Below, one piece after another: positions 26,506 to 34,919 of a stretch of 56,776 nucleotides of DNA. The notes below the pieces were generated by a model, which made no database searches, was not told the origin of the DNA, and was given only the letters and a program-made list of their open reading frames with translations. Both the position numbers and the translations under genes were made by a program. Source of the DNA: CAZSWR01 sp964610885 (GTDB lineage: Bacteria > Bacteroidota > Ignavibacteria > Kapaibacteriales > UBA2268); NCBI GenBank assembly GCA_964610885.1, contig CAZSWR010000009.1, forward strand, positions 1 through 56,776, written 5' to 3'. Positions within the stretch are counted from its first letter, which is position 1. Every line of letters begins with the position of its first letter.

Positions 26506-27390
26506 ATGCCCAAGATAAAATATTTCCTCGAGGCGACCCGCCCCAAGACGCTTCCGGCGAGCGCCACACCGGTTCTGGTCGGTTCGTCGCTTGCGTATTT
26601 GGCCGGATCGTTCGATTGGTTGAATTTCTTCCTAATACTGATATGCGCCGTTTTCATTCAGATTATTACCAATTTCGTCAACGAGATATACGACAGCAAA
26701 AAAGGCGCCGATACTGCCGACCGCGTCGGGCCGCGCCGGATGGTGGCGCTCGGCCACATCAGCCCGCGCGAAATGAAAATCGCATCGGCTGCGCTGGCGG
26801 CGGCCACTCTGGCGATTGGATTGGCCGTGGTCTGGAGGACAGACCTAAACGTGCTTTGGATCGGACTGGCTTCGCTGTTCTTTGGCTGGCTCTACACCGG
26901 CGGGCCGTATCCGCTGGCTTATAACGGCTTAGGAGATTTGTTTGTGTTCGTTTTCTTTGGCTTGGTAGCCGTGGGCGGTTCGTTCTATGTGCATACAGGA
27001 ACGCTTACCACGACGTCGATACTGGCTTCGCTCGCGCCCGGCTTCCTGATCACGAATATACTCGGCGTGAACAATTACCGCGACATAGAAACGGATACCC
27101 GCGCCGGGAAACGCACACTGACTGTGGTTTTGGGCCGGAGGCGGGCATTGGCACTTTTTGCAGTGCTCTTGGCCGGGGCCTATGCCGCACCGATCGCTCT
27201 GTGCATCGATTTATCTTCGTTCATGCCGCTTCTGCCCTTGCTGAGCCTTCCGCTCGGGATATGCCTGTGGCGGAACCTGCGCTCAAAATCCGGCGCCGAG
27301 CTGAATCCAGTTCTGGCCGAAGCCGGGCAGCTCGTTTTCGCTCACGGGCTGCTGTCTTCCATTAGTTTTATTTTAATGAAAGCAATATGA
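26506..27390 (+). CDS. menA: 1,4-dihydroxy-2-naphthoate polyprenyltransferase (menaquinone synthesis)
   Basis: 294 residues from the ATG at 26506, with AAGGA upstream; a GTG 12 codons earlier is less likely. MenA attaches the prenyl tail to DHNA in the membrane. The UbiA-family prenyl-diphosphate site is NFVNEIYDSKKGADTADR, and the second Asp motif is in NNYRDIETDTRAGKRTL. The N-terminal FLEATRPKTLPASATPVLVG is typical of MenA. About eight membrane helices are visible. The gene overlaps the start of the MFS gene by four bases (ATGA), indicating coupling. Confidence 0.92.
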   Translation: MPKIKYFLEATRPKTLPASATPVLVGSSLAYLAGSFDWLNFFLILICAVFIQIITNFVNEIYDSKKGADTADRVGPRRMVALGHISPREMKIASAALAAATLAIGLAVVWRTDLNVLWIGLASLFFGWLYTGGPYPLAYNGLGDLFVFVFFGLVAVGGSFYVHTGTLTTTSILASLAPGFLITNILGVNNYRDIETDTRAGKRTLTVVLGRRRALALFAVLLAGAYAAPIALCIDLSSFMPLLPLLSLPLGICLWRNLRSKSGAELNPVLAEAGQLVFAHGLLSSISFILMKAI

Positions 27391-28571
27391 AAAATAAATC
27401 CAGATTCCTCAGCCTACAATTGATATTCTCAATTTCGATTATTGCCGTGCTTGGCCTGACGACGATCACTCCGGCCTTTCCTCGCATCGCCGAGGTGTTC
27501 GGCATCGGCAAGGAACAGGTGGGCTACCTGATGGCAGTCTTCACTCTTCCGGGCATTGTGCTGACGCCACTTGCCGGGGTATTGGCAGACCGATACGGCC
27601 GCAAGCGAGTTTTGGTGCCTTCGCTGCTGCTCTTCGGGGCGATGGGCTTCGCCTGTTCGTTCGTTCGGGATTTTCAGTTGTTGCTTCTGTTTCGATTTTT
27701 GGAGGGCGTGGGCGCTGCCTCGCTCGGCGCGTTGAACGTTACGCTGATCGGAGACCTTTTCGAGGGCAAGGATCGAATTGCCGTTATGGGATACAATGCA
27801 GCCGTCTTGAGCATAGGCACGGCCGGCTTCCCGCTGATTGGAGGAGCCTTGGCCGGAGTGGAATGGTACTATGCCTTCTATCTGCCGCTGGCGGCAATTC
27901 CTGTGGGAGTGGCAGTTCTGTTTTTACTCAAAAAGGAGACATTCTCGCCGGAATCATCGATTAATGATTACTTCCGAATGGCGTGGAACGGAATGAAGAA
28001 CAGGCGAGTTGCAACAATTTTCGTGGCCACTTTGGCTTCGTACATCGTATTGTTCGGGGCTTTTTTGAATTATATACCCTTCCTCGTCGAACGGATTACG
28101 GGGACGAGCGACCCGAAATTTATCGGTATTGTGCTTTCCAGCATGAGTGCGGTAACTGCCGTCTGCGCGCCCTTCCTGATGCGGATTTCCCGCCATCTCA
28201 GATTGGAAACACTACTCAAGGCATCGTTTGCCCTCTATGCTTGCGGACTTCTGTTCATGCCGGTGCTCGACTCGAAGCTGCTGATTTTCGTGCCTACCGT
28301 GATCTACGGCGTGGCGCAGGCTTTCTTCCTGCCGGTCTCGCAATCGCTTTTGGTAGCCGAAACCGCATCGGCCAACCGCGCGGGCATCATGTCGGTCAAC
28401 CGGATGATAACACAAATCGGCCAAACCGCCGGCCCACTGCTGATGGGACTTGCATACGCAGGATTCTCGCTCGATGGGGTTTTCTTCGCGGGCGCGGGAT
28501 TTGCTTTCCTTGTAATGATCTTTCTTATTATCCAATTCAAGAAAATTGACCAGGCAGCCGCCCAAAGTTAA
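27387..28571 (+). CDS. Major facilitator superfamily transporter (12-TM drug/metabolite exporter type)
   Basis: 394 residues, 12 hydrophobic helices. MFS motif A is intact between TM2 and TM3 (GVLADRYGRKRVL), and RFLEGVGAASLGALN resembles motif B of the DHA1 group. Such carriers exchange small molecules for protons across the inner membrane. It is translationally coupled to menA through the ATGA overlap, yet no quinone link is established; the substrate is unknown. Confidence 0.88.
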   Translation: MKNKSRFLSLQLIFSISIIAVLGLTTITPAFPRIAEVFGIGKEQVGYLMAVFTLPGIVLTPLAGVLADRYGRKRVLVPSLLLFGAMGFACSFVRDFQLLLLFRFLEGVGAASLGALNVTLIGDLFEGKDRIAVMGYNAAVLSIGTAGFPLIGGALAGVEWYYAFYLPLAAIPVGVAVLFLLKKETFSPESSINDYFRMAWNGMKNRRVATIFVATLASYIVLFGAFLNYIPFLVERITGTSDPKFIGIVLSSMSAVTAVCAPFLMRISRHLRLETLLKASFALYACGLLFMPVLDSKLLIFVPTVIYGVAQAFFLPVSQSLLVAETASANRAGIMSVNRMITQIGQTAGPLLMGLAYAGFSLDGVFFAGAGFAFLVMIFLIIQFKKIDQAAAQS

Positions 28572-28659
28572 AATGAATATATATTTAGTACGTTTAATTA
28601 ATACTGTGAGCACAAATATTTAATTGATAAGTCTGTTTAATTCATTCCAGGAGCGAAAC

Positions 28660-29355
28660 ATGAAGAAGCTTTTCCTCATTCTCTTAGTTGGTTTGATTGC
28701 CGCGTCGTGCGGGCCGTCGGTCAATCCGGTGTTACAGAAAAAGATCAACGATATGTACCTTCAGAAAGGCAACAAAAACATTGCCGATGCCGGAAAATTT
28801 GTTACCGTGATGCCCTATCAGGTGGGCCAATGGGTGCTGATGTCGAACACCAGTGGCGAAAAGAAGTCCATCTCGAAGACTTCGATCGTGGGCAGAGAGG
28901 GCGACGCATGGATTATCGAAACCTACTCGCTGACGGACACAGAAGAAGGAATTATGCAAATCTGCATCTCCGGCATGGACAAAATGATGAAATCCGGCAA
29001 CTTGGACGATATCGAACTCGAATGGGTGAAGATGAAGAAGGACGGCAAGGTTCAGACAATCGATGGCATGGCTCTTTCGTTCGCGAAGAGTTTCTACAAA
29101 AAAAACTTGGCGAACCTTGCCATCAAAGTCGATGGCATGGCCTCGGCCGGTAGCGTAACCGTCCCAGCCGGCTCTTTCGGCGGAGTGTACAAATCCACAG
29201 CCGAAGTGGAGATGTTTGGAAAAACATACAGATCCATCGGTTACTACCACAAGGACGTACCGATCAACGGCACAGTCAAATGCGTGGCCGAGGACAACAG
29301 CTACACAACCGAACTTTTGGACTTCGGGCTTAGCGGAGCCAAAGCAAGTTTTTAA
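28660..29355 (+). CDS. Lipoprotein of unknown function
   Basis: 231 residues from the ATG at 28660, which has AGGAG eight bases upstream; an upstream TTG extension is rejected. The signal peptide ends in a lipobox (LIAASC), so it is lipid-anchored. The mature part is rich in K, D and G and has no domain I know (VMPYQVGQWVLMSNTSGEKK, then YRSIGYYHKDVPINGTVK, which suggest a beta-rich sensor or binding fold). It follows the MFS gene by 88 bp. The composite repeat starts directly downstream. Confidence 0.75.
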   Translation: MKKLFLILLVGLIAASCGPSVNPVLQKKINDMYLQKGNKNIADAGKFVTVMPYQVGQWVLMSNTSGEKKSISKTSIVGREGDAWIIETYSLTDTEEGIMQICISGMDKMMKSGNLDDIELEWVKMKKDGKVQTIDGMALSFAKSFYKKNLANLAIKVDGMASAGSVTVPAGSFGGVYKSTAEVEMFGKTYRSIGYYHKDVPINGTVKCVAEDNSYTTELLDFGLSGAKASF

Positions 29356-29371
29356 TCAGCACCATTGATTA

Positions 29372-29630
29372 AGCTGATGAAGCTGATAAAAATGATTAAA
29401 ATGATTTCGATTCTTCTGTAGGGGCGGGTTCCAAACCCGTCCAAACATTCGTTGATGTGATAATCTCTTATCTGGCGGAGTCATACTACCATTCCAAATG
29501 GTAGTATGACTTTTTTTCTTTTATTTTCATTCACTTACACGATCCAATCCTCGCCAATGAGGGGTGCCCGAAGGGCGGGGTGGCTATTTACTACCTTCCG
29601 ATGGTTGAAAAAGATTTATCTGAAATGGGA
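29372..29630 (+). repeat. Composite modular repeat, most complete copy
   Basis: In order: an AATGATTAAAATGATTTCGATTCTTC-type block, the GGGGCGGGTTCCAAACCC block (29417-29442), a GTTGATGTGATAAT stretch, the hairpin AGTCATACTACCATT / AATGGTAGTATGACT (29479-29511, 15-bp perfect arms), CATTCACTTACAC, the GAGGGGTGCCCGAAGGGCGG block (29547-29583), and ACCTTCCGATGGTT. Part of the 676-bp gap between the lipoprotein and the outer-membrane barrel. Confidence 0.8.
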
Positions 29631-29794
29631 TAATGTGATACTTGTGATTGAAAATGAATACATTTCCGGGCGCTGAGCCTGCCGACTTGTCTCCCGGGCG
29701 GGCGAGTGGAGCAAAAATGAATTTGTACTGCATTTACTGAGAATATGATATATCAACATTAATATAATATGATTTAGTTACTGCCTCAAGAGCT

Positions 29795-29824
29795 TGCCGG
29801 AAAAGCAACTCTGACTTTCCGGCA
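29795..29824. terminator. Hairpin, weak terminator candidate
   Basis: TGCCGGAAA and TTTCCGGCA form a 9-bp stem around 12 bases with no T-run. It may be an mRNA-end structure or a repeat relic. The rest of the gap up to 30,031 is AT-rich with nothing else to report. Confidence 0.35.
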
Positions 29825-30031
29825 CAATTAAAATGGTATTTATGATTTGTAGCCATACAAAACGATATAGTACCTTTTTTATTTACATACTTTTTATATC
29901 GAGGAAAAGAGATTCTTTTGTAAATTGTATAAGTTTGGCTTGCTGAATCGACAGCCGGATTCAATCATTTGTATTGAACGCGAATACCATTAACACACAG
30001 TTCTTCGGAATGAAGTTTATGAAAGGATAAT

Positions 30032-30946
30032 ATGTTACGAAAACTTGCCTTTATTGCGATAATCACCTTGCTTGCGGTTTGCTCGGCACAATCCGCGCGG
30101 AACCCGAAGGACAGTATCAAAGCAAATACTCTGTTCATAGGTCCATTCTTTGGGATGGGATCGGCCAGCACCCTCGTGGACCGTTCCGGTACAGAAGTTT
30201 CAAAAATGTATGACACAGTGCACTATGCGTCGAGCGACACTGTCTATGAATACGGATTCGACCAGAGGAATTACTATTTTGGATTGGATGCCGAATACTA
30301 CCTTATGCCCGAGCTTTCATTTTCCGGTGGGCTAACCTTTATCTATCACGATTACACGGAAAGCTATTCGGAAAATACAAATATTGCAAAAGCCGGGACG
30401 GACAGGTATCAAAAAAGTTTTACGAAACCACTATCGGTTGACTTAGGCTGCCAGTACAGGTTTTTTCGATCGGACTATGGCGATTTGTATATGCAGGTCG
30501 GTGGCCGAATTGACCTTCTGAAGAAAGATTCGGCATACAACCCGTACATCGTGCACCTGCGGGACAAGAGCCAGTTTTGGGGCGGAGTGCGGTATGATTA
30601 CCTATCGCAGAAATACTTCCTTTCGGGAAGCGTTATGTATTCGGGACGCGATATTGAGCCGCGAGGCCAAATACTGCTGCGGGCCGAAGCCGGACTGAAA
30701 AGCATCAAAGACACAAGGATGCTTGTATTTTTCGAATCGACAATTAATACGAAGGGCGACGTTGGGACAACGGATATCAATCCGCGATTCCTTCCCGAGG
30801 ACGAAAATCATGGGAACGCCGGTGCGGAATTCTCGCTGATTATCGGTAAGAATTATTATGCTTCGCTTTCGTACACCACCACGTTCTACGGAAAAAATAC
30901 AATTTCCGGCGGCAATGGATGCTTGCGATTTGGTGTTTTTTTCTAA
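30032..30946 (+). CDS. Outer-membrane beta-barrel protein, function unknown
   Basis: 304 residues with a signal peptide (LAFIAIITLLAVCSAQSA). The mature part alternates hydrophobic and polar residues in many short strands (LGCQYRFFRSDYGDLYMQVG, FWGGVRYDYLSQKYFLSG) and ends in aromatic F-F, the usual assembly signal for an outer-membrane barrel. About twelve strands can be guessed. GAAAGGA lies upstream of the ATG. It is followed by a good terminator and is probably monocistronic. No ligand can be inferred. Confidence 0.75.
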   Translation: MLRKLAFIAIITLLAVCSAQSARNPKDSIKANTLFIGPFFGMGSASTLVDRSGTEVSKMYDTVHYASSDTVYEYGFDQRNYYFGLDAEYYLMPELSFSGGLTFIYHDYTESYSENTNIAKAGTDRYQKSFTKPLSVDLGCQYRFFRSDYGDLYMQVGGRIDLLKKDSAYNPYIVHLRDKSQFWGGVRYDYLSQKYFLSGSVMYSGRDIEPRGQILLRAEAGLKSIKDTRMLVFFESTINTKGDVGTTDINPRFLPEDENHGNAGAEFSLIIGKNYYASLSYTTTFYGKNTISGGNGCLRFGVFF

Positions 30947-30994
30947 AAAATTCGATAAAAATCTACCGAAATATTAACAGTGTTCAGAATCTCT

Positions 30995-31019
30995 AAACCA
31001 CCTACAAAAGGTGGTTTTT
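30995..31019 (+). terminator. Rho-independent terminator
   Basis: AAACCACC and GGTGGTTT stem followed by T; it ends the outer-membrane barrel transcript. Confidence 0.8.
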
Positions 31020-31123
31020 CATATAAGATATTAATAATTAATGTCTTGCATGAACATATTTTAATTTGCAGTTAATTGTTTTTCATCAAAAAATGGTTTA
31101 ACTTGTTTAATGTTTCGATTGCG

Positions 31124-31139
31124 TTTAGTCGAGACTAAA
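31124..31139. promoter_or_regulatory. Small palindrome upstream of the RlpA-like gene
   Basis: TTTAGTC-GA-GACTAAA, 7-bp perfect arms, 50 bp upstream of the start and next to A/T tracts. It could be an operator or a weak attenuator. Confidence 0.25.
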
Positions 31140-31188
31140 AAAATAATTAATATTTTTATAACTTAAACGTTTCAAGTTTTATTGTGTT

Positions 31189-32034
31189 ATGTTCAAAAAA
31201 TTAGGTGACATATTGATTAATCTGGGAAGATACGGAAGGCTTATCGGAGGATTGACCACTACACGAGTTGTTTCATTTTGGGTATTTGTTGTTGTTATCT
31301 CATTAGTTTCCATCTTCGCAAACGCAGAGGAGACGAAGCTACAGACAAGGAAAAGCGAATCATTAGCCATAAATGCGGAAGCAACGCCAATGAGCGTTTA
31401 CTTCGGCGAAGAGAACTACGATATCGGTACGGATTTCTATTACGAGGAGACAGGCCGTTCGTCTTGGTACGGCAAACGTTTCCACCACAGAAAGACGTCC
31501 AGCGGCGAGCGTTACGACATGTACGCATACACAGCCGCGCACCGCACACTGCCATTTGGCACGATTGTCCGGGTTACGAACCTCGAGAACAATCAATCAG
31601 TATTGGTAAGAGTCAACGACCGCGGCCCGTTCGTCAGGAAGAGAATCATCGACCTTTCGAGCACTGCTGTCAAGGAAATTGATGCCTTTTCGAGCGACAT
31701 GGTCAAAGTGGAGACCATGCTTGCAAGCTCGCCCGACGCACTCCGGATCCAACAGGCACAAAACTTCTTTGTCGGCTATTCATTCGACCGCCCGTTGGTT
31801 TGCTTGCCACAATCAACGCTTCAGTTCGTCGATACGGCATACTCGTTCGGCCAAGCAATTGAGCAATACAAGGAATTGCTCTCGTCATTCAAAAAAGACC
31901 TCTATCTGATGGTCCCCTTCAGCAGCATAACGAAGGAAAATACAAACAATGATGATGAAATCTATTTCATTGCAGTCTATTCGCCATACGACGACAAGTT
32001 TATCCACGCTAGCGACGAGAATGCCAATCGCTAA
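31189..32034 (+). CDS. RlpA-like double-psi beta-barrel protein (septal ring lytic transglycosylase family)
   Basis: 281 residues. An N-terminal hydrophobic segment (VSFWVFVVVISLVSIFANA) exports or anchors it. The RlpA/DPBB domain, residues about 85-170, is clear: SSWYGKRFHHRKTSSGERYD, AAHRTLPFGTIVRVTN, and VRVNDRGPFVRKRIIDLS with the catalytic-region Asp of N-D-R-G-P. RlpA cuts denuded glycan strands at division sites. The C-terminal 90 residues have no obvious SPOR domain (YSFDRPLVCLPQST onward), so glycan targeting may differ. It is followed by a strong hairpin and the repeat. Confidence 0.85.
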   Translation: MFKKLGDILINLGRYGRLIGGLTTTRVVSFWVFVVVISLVSIFANAEETKLQTRKSESLAINAEATPMSVYFGEENYDIGTDFYYEETGRSSWYGKRFHHRKTSSGERYDMYAYTAAHRTLPFGTIVRVTNLENNQSVLVRVNDRGPFVRKRIIDLSSTAVKEIDAFSSDMVKVETMLASSPDALRIQQAQNFFVGYSFDRPLVCLPQSTLQFVDTAYSFGQAIEQYKELLSSFKKDLYLMVPFSSITKENTNNDDEIYFIAVYSPYDDKFIHASDENANR

Positions 32035-32194
32035 GCTACTGGATAGGCGCAAACCGGGAGACTGAGCATCGAAACGAACAGGATGCCAGCCCCACGAGAC
32101 AAAGCCTCCGTAATACAAAGAATGCGCTCTAGCCAAGATCAATCCTCCAAGCGCATTTCAAGCGGAAACAACAACACCCAAAGAAACTCTGTAG

Positions 32195-32228
32195 GCCCGA
32201 AGCCCCGACACTAACGCCGGGGCTTCGG
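32195..32228 (+). terminator. Strong 11-bp hairpin after the RlpA-like gene
   Basis: CCGAAGCCCCG (32197-32207) and CGGGGCTTCGG (32218-32228) pair perfectly around ten bases. A T-run is missing, so termination is not certain. Confidence 0.45.
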
Positions 32229-32254
32229 CGTATATACACTAACAAATCGAAATG

Positions 32255-32560
32255 TGAAATACCACCCCTCCCTTTGGGCACCCCTCCTTGGCAAGGAGTG
32301 AAATTTGTAAACGATTGAATATTAAAGATATAAGTCATACTACCATTTGGAATGGTAGTATGATTCGCCATGCAAACAATCAAGAAGAATTGAATTCATT
32401 TTAATCATTCCAATCACACGAATCAGAGTTCAGACTATTTGAGACATAAACCTTCCGAAGGTTTTAAAACTAATGCATATTCAAAAAGTACTGTGGTATT
32501 AACCTTAGGAAGGTTCTCTTTCCCTTCACTTGTTCCTTTCAACTTTTTCCTTGCTCCTAT
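32255..32560 (-). repeat. Composite modular repeat, inverted copy
   Basis: Read on the minus strand, the modules run in the same order as in other copies: an AACCTTCCGAAGGTT-type motif and GTCTGAACTCTGATT with AATGAATTCAATTCTTC (32383-32435), GTTTGCATGGCGAATCATAC, the hairpin at 32333-32365, and the CCAAAGGGAGGGGTGG-type block (32261-32297). The first block matches 56109-56160 almost base for base. It fills most of the 648-bp gap before the porin gene. Confidence 0.75.
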
Positions 32561-32578
32561 CGATCATCACATCTCAAA

Positions 32579-32596
32579 TTAACCCATAATTAACAG
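32579..32596 (+). promoter_or_regulatory. Pho-box-like direct repeat upstream of the phosphate locus
   Basis: Two TTAAC units 11 bp apart (TTAACCCATAATTAACAG) about 90 bp before the porin start. Phased TTAACA-type repeats are the known binding pattern of PhoP/PhoB-type regulators in several phyla. The position before a pst operon supports the idea; no regulator gene of that type is in the window. Confidence 0.35.
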
Positions 32597-32682
32597 TTGC
32601 TTTATTCTGTGTTCATACTGATTGGCGATTTTTGCATTCGTGGATTTGAAAATTAATTGTTTTCCAAATAAACGGAGCAAAA

Positions 32683-33960
32683 ATGAAATTTAAGAAACTA
32701 CTTTCCATCCTTACTTTCGCAGGCGTCGCCCTGGGCGCAACGGCCAAAGCAGAGGAGTCGCCCACCATCCAAGAGATAAAGGACAGAGTCGATGGTATCG
32801 ATGAAAACGTTTCAACGCTGCTCACGGACGTGGCCGGATTGAAGAAATTGAAAATCTCGGGCTACGTGCAGGTGCAATTCGAAAAGACCGAGAACATGAA
32901 GGGCTTTTCTAAACAGCCAATCACCGGTTCTGATTCGACCGATGTTTCTCTATCCCGCTTCAACCTGCGCCGCAGCCGCATGAAATTCAACTACGACGCC
33001 GGGCTGACGCAAGTGGTCGTACAGGGCGATTTCTCGAATACTGGCTTTGCGCTCAAGGATGCTTACCTGCAAATCACAGACCCGTGGACAAAATTCTTCA
33101 CGCTGACCGCCGGTATCTTCAACCGCCCCAACTTCGAGGTGGAGTATTCCTCCAGCCAACGCGAATCCATGGAACGCTCCCAGATGATACAAAAACTCTA
33201 CCCGGGCGAACGCGACTTCGGCGCAATGATCACTTTCGAGAAAGAGGAAATTGGAAAACTACAGCTGGCCGCGTTCAACAATACAATTGGTGGCACATTC
33301 ACCGCCGGCCAGAACCTGAACAACTATCGCGATTTCCCGCTGTACTACATGGCACGATTCACACGTGGATTCGAATTGACTGACGATTTGGTGATCGACC
33401 TGGGCGCACACGCCCGCTTCGGCTCCATTCCTGCCAACTCGCTTAAAGTGGTCGAAGGCGCCACCAGCCGATATGACACAACGAGTGCTTCGCTTGGCGA
33501 CGCTATCTCCCGCACATGGTTCGGCGGCGAAATGCAGCTCTATTGGGATTTCCTCGGCGGCACGAAACTGATGGGCGAAATCATCGCAGGCAACGATGCA
33601 GACTACCTTGGCGTTGCCGGGAAATCGGCTCCTTCGTCCAAACCGGTGTACAAACGCTCTTTCTTGGGCTACTACGCGATGCTCGTCAAAAATCTCGGCT
33701 TCATCCCCGAATTGGAAGATTTCCAACTTGCATTCAAATATGATTTTTACAATCCGAATACAAAGATTGACCACGAAATGAAAACTTCAACAAGCGAGCT
33801 TGAATCCACTTGGATCGGCTTTGGACTGCACAACTACTCCTTCCAAAACATACGCCTCTCGCTTTGGTACGATATGAAAAAAGTTAAAGAACAGGACAAA
33901 ATACTCAAAACCGCACCGATCGACAACCAGCTCACTCTTCGCCTCCAATACAAATTCTAA
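32683..33960 (+). CDS. Phosphate-selective porin O/P-like outer-membrane protein
   Basis: 425 residues with a signal peptide. A short coiled segment after it (IQEIKDRVDGIDENVSTLLT) probably forms a periplasmic trimer stalk. The barrel begins with ISGYVQVQFEKTEN, and the family-typical LSRFNLRRSRMKFNYDAG and FFTLTAGIFNRPNFEVEYSS follow. It ends in F as expected for an outer-membrane barrel (LTLRLQYKF). It should admit phosphate through the outer membrane. It lies 36 bp upstream of pstS and is probably the first gene of the phosphate-starvation operon. Confidence 0.88.
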   Translation: MKFKKLLSILTFAGVALGATAKAEESPTIQEIKDRVDGIDENVSTLLTDVAGLKKLKISGYVQVQFEKTENMKGFSKQPITGSDSTDVSLSRFNLRRSRMKFNYDAGLTQVVVQGDFSNTGFALKDAYLQITDPWTKFFTLTAGIFNRPNFEVEYSSSQRESMERSQMIQKLYPGERDFGAMITFEKEEIGKLQLAAFNNTIGGTFTAGQNLNNYRDFPLYYMARFTRGFELTDDLVIDLGAHARFGSIPANSLKVVEGATSRYDTTSASLGDAISRTWFGGEMQLYWDFLGGTKLMGEIIAGNDADYLGVAGKSAPSSKPVYKRSFLGYYAMLVKNLGFIPELEDFQLAFKYDFYNPNTKIDHEMKTSTSELESTWIGFGLHNYSFQNIRLSLWYDMKKVKEQDKILKTAPIDNQLTLRLQYKF

Positions 33961-33996
33961 ATTAACCAATCACCAAGAATATAAAGGATATAAAAT

Positions 33997-34806
33997 ATGA
34001 AAAGAATACTTGCAATCGCGCTCATGCTGGCCCTTTCGTTTGCCGCCACGGCCGGCGCCAAAGAAAAGATTACCGCCAAAGGCTCCGACACCATGATCAT
34101 TCTTGCCCAGAAATGGGCCGAGAATTACATGTCGAGCCATTCGGGAACGAGCATCCAAGTTACCGGCGGCGGATCCGGCACGGGCATCTCCGCGCTGATC
34201 AACGGCACGACGGACATCTGCAACGCCTCCCGCCCGATGAAGAAGGGCGAAATTCAGAAACTTAAAGACAGATACGGCTCCAAAGGCGTGGAAATCAAAT
34301 GCGCCAAAGACGGCCTCACGGTCTATCTGAATCCCTCGAACAGCGTGGACAACCTGACGATGCAGCAGCTCAAAGACATCTACACCGGCAAAGTAACTAA
34401 TTGGCAGCAGGTGGGCGGCAAAGATGCCAAAATCATCCTCTACAGCCGCGAAAACAATTCGGGTACATACGTATTCTTCAAGGACCACGTGCTGAAAGGA
34501 GCCGATTACTCCGCATCGTGCCAGAACCTGCCCGGCACCGCAGCCGTCGTCAATGCAGTCTCGAAAGACCCCAACGGAATCGGTTACGGCGGCGAAGCAT
34601 ACCTGAAGGGCGTCAAGGCCTGCGAAGTGAACGGCATCGCCCCGAGCAAATCGACAATCGCCAGCGGAAAATACCCACTCTCGCGCTACCTCTATATGTA
34701 CGTCCGCACGAAACCCACAGGCGAAATGAAAAAATACATCGACTGGATACTCGGCCCCGAAGGCCAAGCAGTCGTGGAAAGCGTCGGATACTTCCGCGTG
34801 AAATAA
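33997..34806 (+). CDS. pstS: Periplasmic phosphate-binding protein of the Pst ABC transporter
   Basis: 269 residues with a signal peptide (ILAIALMLALSFAATAGA). The phosphate-binding loops are visible: KITAKGSDTM at the N-terminus, TGGGSGTGISALINGTTDI, and YSRENNSGTYVFFKDHV. The mature protein is the short PstS type (about 250 residues). It delivers phosphate to PstCA. It lies between the porin and pstC. Confidence 0.95.
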   Translation: MKRILAIALMLALSFAATAGAKEKITAKGSDTMIILAQKWAENYMSSHSGTSIQVTGGGSGTGISALINGTTDICNASRPMKKGEIQKLKDRYGSKGVEIKCAKDGLTVYLNPSNSVDNLTMQQLKDIYTGKVTNWQQVGGKDAKIILYSRENNSGTYVFFKDHVLKGADYSASCQNLPGTAAVVNAVSKDPNGIGYGGEAYLKGVKACEVNGIAPSKSTIASGKYPLSRYLYMYVRTKPTGEMKKYIDWILGPEGQAVVESVGYFRVK

Positions 34807-34919
34807 ATTGCGATACGAAACCAATGCGGAAGTCCTTTGCTGGCCGATAAAATATCGCGAAGGCAAGTACTTCCGCAAATTAAACTTTAAACAAATTTTC
34901 TCGAATCCGTGAGGGACAA

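Noticed and set aside
26363..26569. Minus-strand frame opposite the menA start, partly protein-like (SDEFTPELLKKFVAAA)
   Set aside because: It overlaps the well-supported menA 5' end in antisense and has no ribosome site; at most an old remnant.
29734..29964. 76-codon minus-strand frame before the outer-membrane barrel gene
   Set aside because: It runs through a 9-bp-arm hairpin and AT-rich DNA and does not read like a protein family.
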